Assembly (NCBI GenBank): GCA_020859755.1
Contig: JAJBVP010000073.1
Span: 1-41,131, forward strand
DNA length: 41,131 nt
From: Bacteroidales bacterium
GTDB taxonomy: Bacteria; Bacteroidota; Bacteroidia; Bacteroidales; Muribaculaceae
Reading direction: 5' to 3'
Shown: positions 15,473-24,100 of the stretch, in pieces
Layout of the letters: every line of letters starts with the position of its first letter
Numbering within the stretch: the stretch's first letter is position 1
Translations under genes and position numbers: made by a program
The notes under the pieces: generated by a model
Databases searched by the model: none
What the model was told of the DNA's origin: nothing
Seen by the model: the letters and a program-made list of their open reading frames with translations, nothing else

Positions 15473-16021
15473 TTAAGGAGCCGTCTTTCGTTGCTCTTTT
15501 TCTTTATCTGATGTCCAGTTGTCAGATATGGAATAGGCGGTGTATTTTGAAGTCCACTTTTGGCTACGTCCTTTACCACCACCAGTCCTTACAAGTTCCT
15601 CCCCGACCTTTAGGTAGTATGTACGATTACGTAGTGTTCCTTGGAAAATCAAATAATTGTCATAAGGCTTTTTGGAAGATTTTCCCGAATGGTTTACCTC
15701 GCGGCCTACCTCCTTGGTTTGAGAAAGAATGTAAGGAAGATTATCAACATCGGTATATCGGAAGCCACCCCTGCCCAAAGATATATCCCTTGCGAGGTGC
15801 TCGTTGCGTTTATAATCCATGTTTATCTGCACCTTACCACGCAGTCCTTGCGCCGTGAATCGCTTGCCGTCGTGCTTGTGGACGTTGGCGATGATGCTCG
15901 ACAACGCAGCGGGATTGGACAACGCGGGGCTGAAACGCTCTTGGAGCTGCCTGTCGCGCTCCTTTTGCGCCCTTACCCTGTCGTTAACCCACTTGCGGGG
16001 CAGTCCACCGTCGCCGTCCAT
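15473..16021 (-). CDS. PBECR-like phage RNase/toxin domain protein
   Basis: A 182-residue protein starting MDGDGGLPRKWVNDRVRA. From about residue 85 the sequence (DVDNLPYILSQ, YDNYLIFQGTLRNRTYYLKV, KYTAYSISDNW) resembles the phage Barnase-EndoU-ColicinE5/D-RelE-like (PBECR) nuclease domains found at the C-terminus of MuF-type and other phage-borne toxins. Substrate is unknown. Residues 40-75 contain NVHKHDGKRFTAQGLRGKV. No immunity gene is obvious. The gene is AT-rich compared with neighbours. A duplicate 5' end survives at 13628-13666. Confidence 0.55.
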   Translation of the reverse strand: MDGDGGLPRKWVNDRVRAQKERDRQLQERFSPALSNPAALSSIIANVHKHDGKRFTAQGLRGKVQINMDYKRNEHLARDISLGRGGFRYTDVDNLPYILSQTKEVGREVNHSGKSSKKPYDNYLIFQGTLRNRTYYLKVGEELVRTGGGKGRSQKWTSKYTAYSISDNWTSDKEKEQRKTAP

Positions 16022-16023
16022 CG

Positions 16024-16335
16024 CTAGCCTTGGTTCAAGCCCATATAGGTGCCTTGCGAGTATTTTTGGTCTCTGCGGGCCACGTCATATCCTGTTGCTG
16101 TTCTCATGAGGCGGGGTTGTCCAGCGGCCTTGCGAGCGTTCTGGATATTGGAAATATATTCTCTTCCAATTCGTTCCGCGCCAAAGCGTCTATGGAAAAG
16201 CTCGTCATAACGTCCACGACCCTCGTCTCGACCATTTTTTCGATTCTCTTGGCGGCGTTGTTCAAGTTGGTTTCGTAGCCTTCGGATACGTTCCACTTGA
16301 TTCTCAATGTCATTTATGCTTTTCTTCCTTGCCAT
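16024..16335 (-). CDS. small basic Gly-terminal family protein, copy K
   Basis: A 103-residue paralog, first of the array in transcription order: MARKKSINDIENQVERI, an Arg/Glu-rich helix, REYISNIQNARK, then QKYSQGTYMGLNQG. It ends 2 nt before the nuclease-like gene, so the two are probably made together. The 205 nt upstream contain a terminator and an inverted repeat but no clear consensus promoter. Confidence 0.75.
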   Translation of the reverse strand: MARKKSINDIENQVERIRRLRNQLEQRRQENRKNGRDEGRGRYDELFHRRFGAERIGREYISNIQNARKAAGQPRLMRTATGYDVARRDQKYSQGTYMGLNQG

Positions 16336-16441
16336 TTTTTAATCGTTTTTGTTGTTATCGTTTTCGGCGAAATTAACTCAATCCCAAAACGTTGCGGCGG
16401 TGTCGCGCGGCGGTGTTGGCACTTGCGGCGCGTTGTGACGC

Positions 16442-16469
16442 AAAAAGCCCGACCTACGCGAGGCCGGGC
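16442..16469 (-). terminator. rho-independent terminator after the HNH-ASCH operon
   Basis: The minus strand shows GCCCGGCC and GGTCGGGC (8 bp, one G-T pair, 7-nt loop) followed by TTTTT. It lies about 70 nt beyond the stop of the ASCH gene and isolates that two-gene unit from the array to its left. Confidence 0.8.
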
Positions 16470-16497
16470 CACATATGCAAAGACTTATTGAAGCAAT

Positions 16498-16527
16498 TCA
16501 CAACAGCCGGTCAGGGGCTCGTTGTGA
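16498..16527. promoter_or_regulatory. intergenic inverted repeat TCACAAC-N16-GTTGTGA
   Basis: A 7-bp perfect inverted repeat (16498-16504 and 16521-16527) between the terminator and the ASCH gene. The right arm continues GTTGTGACGCAAA, and GTTGTGACGCAAA also occurs at about 16432, just left of the terminator. It is related to the CACAAC/GTTGTG elements near 5.3 and 18.1 kb. Confidence 0.4.
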
Positions 16528-16541
16528 CGCAAACGGCGGTG

Positions 16542-16922
16542 CTATTTGTGTTTCTTGGGGTGAATGTTCTTCTCTAAGATTTCGCCGAGGTTGTAGACCA
16601 CCTGCTGGGCCACGTAGTCCTTGCCCTTGTACTCATACCAGATGGGCTCGCCTTTCTCGTCGACGAAAATCTCGGTGTACGCGCTCTCGACCTTGACCAA
16701 GGCGGTGTCGCGGTCGGGATTGTAGCCAACGTAGAAACGAATGGCGTCATACTCGATGGGCAACGCGTTTTCGTTCTCGTCGCAGATGTCGTAGCCCTCT
16801 TCGTCGAGCTGGATGAGCTTCTTCTCGGTCGTGGGGCGCACCTCGCGGAACTCTTGCACTTTCTGCCCCGAAAGGATTAAATCCAAGTATTTTTGTTTGA
16901 TGATTAGATTCAGAATTTTCAT
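16542..16922 (-). CDS. ASCH-domain protein
   Basis: A 126-residue PUA-like ASCH protein. N-terminus MKILNLIIKQKYLDLILSGQ followed by QEFREVRPTT, the family's G-x-K-x-x-E-x-R region, and later IRFYVGYNPDR and ALVKVESAYTEI strands. ASCH proteins bind RNA or modified nucleosides, and some hydrolyse modified nucleosides. It overlaps the HNH gene by 4 nt and is AT-richer than the virion genes. Precise substrate unknown. Confidence 0.8.
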   Translation of the reverse strand: MKILNLIIKQKYLDLILSGQKVQEFREVRPTTEKKLIQLDEEGYDICDENENALPIEYDAIRFYVGYNPDRDTALVKVESAYTEIFVDEKGEPIWYEYKGKDYVAQQVVYNLGEILEKNIHPKKHK

Positions 16923-17464
16923 TTGTATTTGAATATTAAGCCTTTAACTGTTTTTACTCTGCCCCCGCGAACATTTTCAAGCACACAGCTTTCAAGAACG
17001 TTGTTCGCCCGGGCGGCTTCTCTCACGCCACGATACTCACCGACAAATTGACCGTCTTTGGTGTATGCTACCACCGCTTTGCGGGTCTTGGCGTAGGCTT
17101 TCTCAAGATTGTTGCTATACGCAATATTGTACTTGTGACTTACCCACTCTAAATTGCTGACGCGGTTGTTAAGCTTGTTCTCGTCGATGTGGTTGACTTC
17201 GGGGTAGTTGTTTGGGTTTGGTATAAAAGCGGCGGCTACAAGGCGATGTATGCCATATAATTTTCTTTTGTGGTCGGGTTTATGTAGCACCACTCTATAA
17301 TATTTGCCCAAAATACACGGTTTCAATATGCCGACTTCGTGCCGTAGCTTTTTGCCTTTGTGAAAACTTTTCACACGGCCAAGGTTGCTTATCTCATACA
17401 ACCCCTCATACCCAACTATGGGTAGCCACTTTTCTTCGTTGATATTTTCTTCATGACTTGTCAC
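16919..17464 (-). CDS. HNH endonuclease with NUMOD4 and NUMOD1-like domains
   Basis: A 181-residue free-standing homing-type endonuclease. Residues 12-45 are NUMOD4 (EKWLPIVGYEGLYEISNLG). The central HNH region contains YGIHRLVAAAFIPNP, VNHIDENKLNNRVSNLEW and HKYNIAYS. The C-terminus (VGEYRGVREAARANN) is NUMOD1/HTH-like and would contact DNA. The start is GTG at 17464, since no ATG lies in frame nearby. It has its own promoter (17496-17527) and an AT-rich composition, all consistent with a mobile insertion. Confidence 0.9.
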   Translation of the reverse strand: MTSHEENINEEKWLPIVGYEGLYEISNLGRVKSFHKGKKLRHEVGILKPCILGKYYRVVLHKPDHKRKLYGIHRLVAAAFIPNPNNYPEVNHIDENKLNNRVSNLEWVSHKYNIAYSNNLEKAYAKTRKAVVAYTKDGQFVGEYRGVREAARANNVLESCVLENVRGGRVKTVKGLIFKYK

Positions 17465-17495
17465 AATATTTAAATGTTGATTAAATAATCTGCCG

Positions 17496-17527
17496 CAAAG
17501 TTATAACATAATTTTGAGATACGCAAA
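17496..17527 (-). promoter_or_regulatory. Bacteroidales-type promoter for the HNH-ASCH operon
   Basis: On the minus strand a TTTG (17527-17524) is followed after 20 nt by TAACTTTG (17503-17496), matching the -33 TTTG / -7 TAnnTTTG consensus and spacing of Bacteroidota sigma-ABfr promoters. The HNH start lies about 30 nt downstream. Confidence 0.75.
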
Positions 17528-17534
17528 TTTATTT

Positions 17535-17945
17535 TCACGTAGCGACGGCCCGGGCGACGACCGCGAACAAATCCGACGCGTCGGCGCGGAAACCGGGATA
17601 GGCGCGCCAGTACGTCCTGACGGCCGAAAGGTCGCGGCTGAGGATGGTGGGCGTGCGCAAGCCGAGGCACTTGGCGAGCGTCACCCGCAACCCCTCGGTG
17701 ATTTTCGCCCCGGCCAGCGACGCGGGGCAGTAGAGGTAGAGGACGGCCATGAGGAGCATCTTGCGGTGCCAAGGAAGCGAGGGGTCGTAGCCGCGGCGGT
17801 CGCACCATCCCTTGTAAGCCTCGCAGGCCGCGGCGAGGTCGCTCTCGGCGGGCGCGCCCAGTGGCGGCACGGAAAGCTCGGCGATGGCCGCGCGGGCGTC
17901 GCGGATTCGGGTGTAGAGGTGTTCCAGGGCGGTCACGCGCCCCAT
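17535..17945 (-). CDS. conserved phage protein of unknown function, possible HTH
   Basis: A 136-residue protein. I chose ATG at 17945 (MGRVTALEHLYTRI); GTG codons at 17972 and 17981 are alternatives adding 9-12 residues and are closer to the promoter. The second half (LPWHRKMLLMAVLYLYCP, then TLAKCLGLRTPTILSRDLS) contains a possible helix-turn-helix, and the C-terminus is YPGFRADASDLFAVV. No family recognised with certainty. It is the last leftward gene before the divergent tape measure, so a late-gene regulator is conceivable. Confidence 0.6.
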   Translation of the reverse strand: MGRVTALEHLYTRIRDARAAIAELSVPPLGAPAESDLAAACEAYKGWCDRRGYDPSLPWHRKMLLMAVLYLYCPASLAGAKITEGLRVTLAKCLGLRTPTILSRDLSAVRTYWRAYPGFRADASDLFAVVARAVAT

Positions 17946-17985
17946 GTCAAGGCATCGGTCAAGGTCGTTCACTTTTTCCACGGCG

Positions 17986-18017
17986 CAAATATATGATTTC
18001 CAAACGAAAAGCGCAAG
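17986..18017 (-). promoter_or_regulatory. Bacteroidales-type promoter
   Basis: The minus strand has CTTG (18017-18014, one mismatch to TTTG), 20 nt, then TATATTTG (17993-17986, perfect TAnnTTTG). It would drive the unknown gene starting at 17945, with a leader of roughly 35 nt. Confidence 0.6.
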
Positions 18018-18070
18018 AATTTCACCCCTCGGGGGCGGGAAAAATTTGACCCTCCCCGCGCGAAATCTCT

Positions 18071-18090
18071 CCACAACCGCCCCGTTGTGG
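18071..18090. promoter_or_regulatory. intergenic inverted repeat CCACAAC-N6-GTTGTGG
   Basis: A 7-bp perfect inverted repeat with a 6-nt spacer lies in the divergent gap between the 17535-17945 gene and the tape measure. It is the best copy of an element also seen at 5280-5297. In both, GTTGTGGCG is followed within two nt by GAAA. A shared regulator site or RNA hairpin is possible. Confidence 0.45.
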
Positions 18091-18171
18091 CGCGAAAACC
18101 CCGGGACGCGGGCCAAGGAACGCCCATAGGGGGTAATTTAGCGGGCATAACCGACAAAACCCAACCGATAT

Positions 18172-21100
18172 ATGCCAGCATTAAAATTCGAGGTAGAGGC
18201 CGACTACACGCGCCTTGTGGAACTCAAAAGCGAGATAGCCCGGCTCGAGAAAGCCATAGAGGACGTTCCCGCGGGGAGCGGTGCCGCAATGAATGAATTA
18301 CAACAGCAACTGCGAGCCGCCCGCGGGGAGTTCAACACTCTTGCCAAGGCCGCGCAGGACTCAGCCGCCCAGATGGAGGCCGCTATGCGCCGCGCCCAGC
18401 AGATGGGGCAGAAGCCGGTCGCCCCGAGGATTAAGACCGCCCCGTTCTCCTCCGACGCCGCCAAGGTGCGAGCGGAGGTCGACCAGACCATGCGCACCCT
18501 TGACCAATACGGTGGCAAGCTCACCTCGGCTTTCAAGAACGCGTCGAGGCTCGCCGGCCTTTCCGTGCCGATGATGGGGATGATGGGATTCCTCAACAAG
18601 GTTAAGGAGACCACCGTGGCTGTCGAGGACATGAACGCCTCGCTTGAGACTTTCCTCGGCTCGGAGGCCAAAGTCAGCCAGTTCCTCGGAGACCTCAAAG
18701 CCTACTCGCCTCGCAACCTTTTCACGTTCAAGGAGCTGAAAGGCGCGTCGAAATCGCTGCTCGCCACGGGTATGGAGGCCGACAACGTCATCCCCACAAT
18801 CGACAAGCTGTCGAAAATCGCCTCGGCCACCAAGGCCAACCTGTCGAGCGTCATCTCCTCCTACAACATGGCCAAGATGGTGGGCAAGGTCAACTCGCGG
18901 CAGTTCCGCGCGTGGGGCAACTTCGGCGTGGACATCAAAAAAGAGCTGAAAGCGATGGGCGAGAGCGTGTCGGGGTCGAGCGTGACGTTCTCCCAACTCG
19001 ACCGCGTGATAAATCACCTTACAGGGGACGGCGGGAAGTTCGCCAACGTCATGACCGACCAGCTCGACCTCGTCAGCACGCACATATCCACCTTGCAGAA
19101 CAACGTCGATTCCATGTTCGCCGAGCTTGGCGAGGACTTGAAAGAGCCGCTGAAAACGCTCATAGACGGCGCCGCGTCCCTCGTCAAGCACTGGAAAGAG
19201 GTGGCGTACGTGCTGGAGGGTTTGGTGGTCGCTGGTGTCGCCAACAAGCTCATCAAGCAGATGGATACCAAGATGGTGAACAAGAGCCTCGCGGAAACCA
19301 AAGCTCGCTATGACGCTATAAACGACAACTACCAACCTTTGCCCAAAAAGCTTGCGAAAGCGGTCAAGAAAGGTCAAATCACCGAGGAAAGGGCGAGGGA
19401 GGAGGTGGCGCAACGCGAGTTTATCTCGCGAAAGGGTTATAACGGGATGTCATCGTCGGAAATCCGAATCGAGCGTGGGCGCAGCGAGGTCGGAACGCAA
19501 TTCAGGAAACTGCAGAACGCTCAGGAGAAATTCCACGTGGCAAGGGTCCAGCAAAAAAAGGTAGAAGAAGCGGCTGGCGATAACCCGACCACCAAACAAC
19601 TTAAGGCCATCAGGTCTTATAGAAGGCAACTTGCGGAATATGAGGACCAGATGCGAGCCGCGGCTGCGCGTATCCGCGCTGTACGTTCCACTCTCACCCC
19701 CAAAGAACTCCGGGAAGTGGACAAGACCTTTGGGAATAAGCCACAAAAAGACCAAGTGATAGCCGGGGCCAAAACCGACCCGAAGATCACCCAGGAGGAA
19801 AAACGGGCGATGAATGCTAATGCCGACCTGCAAAAGCGTAGAGCGGAAGAGCAGGCCGCGCACGAAAAAGCGAGAAAAGCGGACACTAATCGTCAGCGCG
19901 CCACCTCCCGGGTGCAACAAGCCGAAGCGCGATATGAACAAGCCTCCCAAACCAGTGGCGGTATTCAGGGGTGGAGGGATTGGTGGAGAGCCCGCAAGGA
20001 GATGAAAGCGGCGCAAAAGGAGGAGCGTAAAGCGATAAGGGAATCCAGAAAAGCTCGCAACGAGGAGACTAAAGCTGTTGAAAGGACCAAACAAGCGACA
20101 AAGGGCCTCGAGGCGTCCAATAAAAAGCTCGTCAAATTGGGTGGTCAGCGTGTCGTGGACGAGAAAGAGGCGGCTCAGGCCGTGAAAGCCACAGCGGCGC
20201 AAGCAAAAGCCGCCAACAAGGGGCTTTCCGACGCAAATGTCAGAGAGAAAACCGCACAATCCAGCCTTACCTCCCTGAAAAAGCAAGAGCAAGAGGCTAT
20301 GGCCAAGATGAAGCGGTCGGAAAAGACATTAGCCAAATACACCAACCGCTATAACGAAAGTTATAAACGCAACGGTGCCAACTCCCCGGTGACACAACGA
20401 TGGGGCAAAAGCCTTGAGGACGTCACAAGAAACGCCGCGAACACCCAAAGAGAATATTTGTCGATATCCAACAAGGTCAAGGCCGCCGAGGAAGAGCTGG
20501 CGAACGCCAAGGACAACAAAGCACGGGCCGAGAAAATCGCCGCGCGAGCCACCCAGAGCCATAAGGAGGCCACGGAAACCTTGGCGCGCTCACAGCAACA
20601 AGGCACCGTGGTGGCCACCAAGGACACCGACGCCCAGCAAAAGGATGCTGATAGCAAAAAGAAAACCGGGGACGCGGGCAAGGGCGCCGCCGCGTCCCAA
20701 TGGTTGCACAATGCCTCAATGAAAGCAGGTAAAGTTGCGGCCACCGCCCTAACGTGGTCACTCAACGCCGTAAAGGTCGCATTATCCTCAATGGGAATCG
20801 GTCTGGTCATTGGCGCGCTGACTTCATTGGCGACGTGGTTGTTCTCATCCAAGAAAGCGACGGAAGATTTGGGCGAGGCCGCGGAGAAATACGGCGAGAG
20901 CGCAGCCAAAACCGTGCGTAACATTAAGGCGCAGATGAGCATCCTCAACGTCGCTAATAAAAAGGGGAAACTTCACAAATCCGTCCTTGAAGAATTAATC
21001 AAGACATACGAATCCGTCGGCGTTCATATTGACCGTACCAAGAATCTCTATGACCAGCTCGCCTCCAAGATGGACAAGGTTATCGAGAAAATCAAAGAGG

Positions 21101-24100
21101 AGGGTCGGCAGCGCATAATCGCCCGCAAAATAGCCGCGGTGCAAGACCAGTATGAGGGCCTAGACAAGGATTTCTCCAAGACCACAAGCCACTATATCGA
21201 TTTTAGCGGAATGAAAGGGTCTGTTCAGAACGCGGCCAAGGAGATTTACGCGGAGACAATCAAAAACAATGCCGACACCTTGAAAGCCTTGTACGATGAG
21301 TACAATGCACTGCCCGACCCCAACTCAGCCACGATGCCTGCGGATGAGGTCAGGGGCATTGAGAAGCGTATGGTGGAGATTAAGCAGCAGATGTGGGACA
21401 TTGCGTCAAAGGACGTGAGCGAATACGCCAAGAGTGTGGGTGGGAGTGTGGACGCCAACCTGAACAATATGCCAACCCTCATTATGGCTCTCCAAACCTA
21501 CCTCAAAAACGTGGACGCCCTTGACACCGCCCTCGACTCCCTCGGGCGACAGGCTGGCATTACCGGGGACGCCCTCAAGGATGAGGCCGGGGACACCGAG
21601 TACCTGAACCGCACATTGGAGGAGCTAAAAACCTCGGGAGAGGAGTATTATCTGCTAAAGAAACAGCTTAACAACGAGAAACTCGAGGACGAACACCCGA
21701 TGGTCGTTGTCACCGATTTGGACAAGGGCATAAAGAAAACCGAAGAGCTAAAGAATAAAGGGGACACAGTAACCAAGACCCCTATTGTCCCGTCCACCGA
21801 CCTTACCAACGTGATAGCCTTAAACAACGCCCTCGACACAACCCTTTCCAAGATAGGAGAGATAAACGGACAGGGTTCGGACTGGGCTAACGCTTTGGGC
21901 GATGTCCCCGGCATCACGCCGCCTCCTGCCCCGGACAAAAAGGAGAATAATTTAAAGTACGAAAAAGGCACCGGTATATTGCTCATGAACCCCGAGGACC
22001 GGCAGAAAGAGGAAAAACGAGCCGAAGAACGGGCCAAGAAAGAGGCCGAGCTGGCTGAAATGTGGGACCATGATACCAAAACTTTTGAGAAACAACTCAA
22101 AGAGGCTACCACCAATGACCAGTACAGGCAATTAGCCGCCCACGCCAAGACGCAACGTGATCAGTACTCCGACCAAGACTCCAAGGAGTACAAGTACTGG
22201 GACACCAAGTACAAGTACGCACAGAAGATGGACAAGAGTAACGACAAGACTGACATGGCCCAGCAGATGTGGCAAGCCCGGCGAGCGCAGGAGGAGCAGG
22301 ACAAGAAGAACGCCCGCCAGCGTATCGCCAACCAGCAGAAAGCCGACGAACTTGTGCTTGAGCAGATGCGGGAGGGCGAGGCCAAGCGCATTGCCGAGAT
22401 AAGGGCCAACGCCGAAAAGGAGCGCGAGGCTTTGCGGCAGTCCATAGAGGACAAGGCCAAGGAGTTGGAGGATTTCGACCGCTCGCAGTGGAAATTGCTT
22501 CACCCCAAGGACAAGGACTATCGGTTCGTCGTCACCAAGGAACAAAAGGCGAAGTACAAAGAGCGAGCCGCCGAGCTTGTGGGCGCGGACGTGACCAACG
22601 CCACCATCAACTACCACGAGACCCGGGACATCCAGCAGGCGCAGGTCGACGCATTGCAGGAACTGCGCGACTACCTCATCCAGTACGGCGACGCGGTGCA
22701 ACAGCGCATGGCCACCGTCGAGAAGTACAACCAGCAGATAGCCGACAAGGAGACCACGCCCGCGCAGAGGCTCGTCCTAACCAAGGAGCGCAACGACGCG
22801 CTGACGCAGTTACAGATGGCCGCAAACAACATCGACATGGGCAGCGTCTACTCGGGTATGGAGAAGATGTTCAAGGGCGTTTACGCGGCGCAGTTGGCCT
22901 CGGCGAGGGCGTATATGGAGAGCGACGAGTACAAGAACTCCTCCGAGGAGAAGAAACGCGAGTACCGCGGTCAGGTGCGCCAGCTCGAGCAGGGCGCGGG
23001 TCAGGTGCAAGCCGTTTCGTTCAAGCAGGTGGCCGAGGATATGGAGGCCTACCGCCAAGCTATTCTCGACAACAATAAAGCCCAAAACGCGCTCAAAAAG
23101 GCGAACAAGGATGTGGTGGATGCCGAAAACAAGTATCGGCAAGCCATCAAAAACGGCACGGACCAGGAAGAGATAGACGCGGCTGAAAAACTCAAACGGG
23201 CCAAAGACGCGAAACAAGCCGCGCAAGCGAATGCGTCAGCGGCGACGTTAAACGTTGAAACCACACAGGAAACCGCCCAGAACTCCTCCGAGATCCTCTC
23301 CACCGCCATGCAAGGGGTGGTGGACGGATTGTCCCAAATCACCAGCGGGTCGCTTTCGGGGTTGTACAACGGGGTCAATAACATTTCCAAGGCGTTTAAG
23401 CTAATGGACTTGTCGAAGAAAGCGGAGAATGCGGGAAAATCAGTGGATGAGATCGCGGAACAAATCCAAGATGTCCCAATTGTCGGTTGGATTCTCTCCA
23501 TCATCGACCTGTTCAAGGACGGCATATCCGTGGTGCTGGAGGGGTTGCTTGATTCCATCGCCAACCTTGTGGAGGGTGTTATCAGCGACGTGTTCTCCGG
23601 GGATTTGGTGGAAACCCTCGTTTCGGGAGTGGGTGACGTGTTCCAAGGGGCTTTGAACGCCATCACCTACGGCGGGTTCAACTCATGGTTCGGTCTTGGC
23701 GGGGGCGACCTCAAAAAGCTTATAGAGTTGGAGGAGGATATCGCTCAGGAGAACGAGTTGCTCACCAACTCAATCGACAAATGCTCCGACGAGATCAAGG
23801 AGGCCCGCGGCGGCATAAAGGCGTTGACCGCGGCGATGGAGGCCGTCAACTTCTCCGACCAAAAGGTGGAGAACGACCGCAAACTGCTGGAATCCGAGAT
23901 GCGCTACAGCGGCGCGCACCACTCCAACGCCTACTACTTCGATCTCTCGGCGTGGAAGAGCGTCAACGAGACACTCGCCGCGTATGAGCGGTACTCCGGG
24001 GAGAGCGTGGGACGCATGTCGGGCAAGGGTGACTGGGAGGCGTTGCTCAACCTCTCCCCCGAGGCTCTCGACTACATCCGCACGCACAACGTGGCCGCGT

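Noticed and set aside
9318-16335. CRISPR array or diversity-generating retroelement
   Set aside because: The repeated units are protein-coding paralogs with variable spacing. No short regular repeats, Cas genes, reverse transcriptase or template/variable repeat pair are seen.
18361-19413. A 350-residue minus-strand frame opposite the tape measure
   Set aside because: It lies wholly inside the tape measure and has shadow composition; no start context or neighbour supports it.
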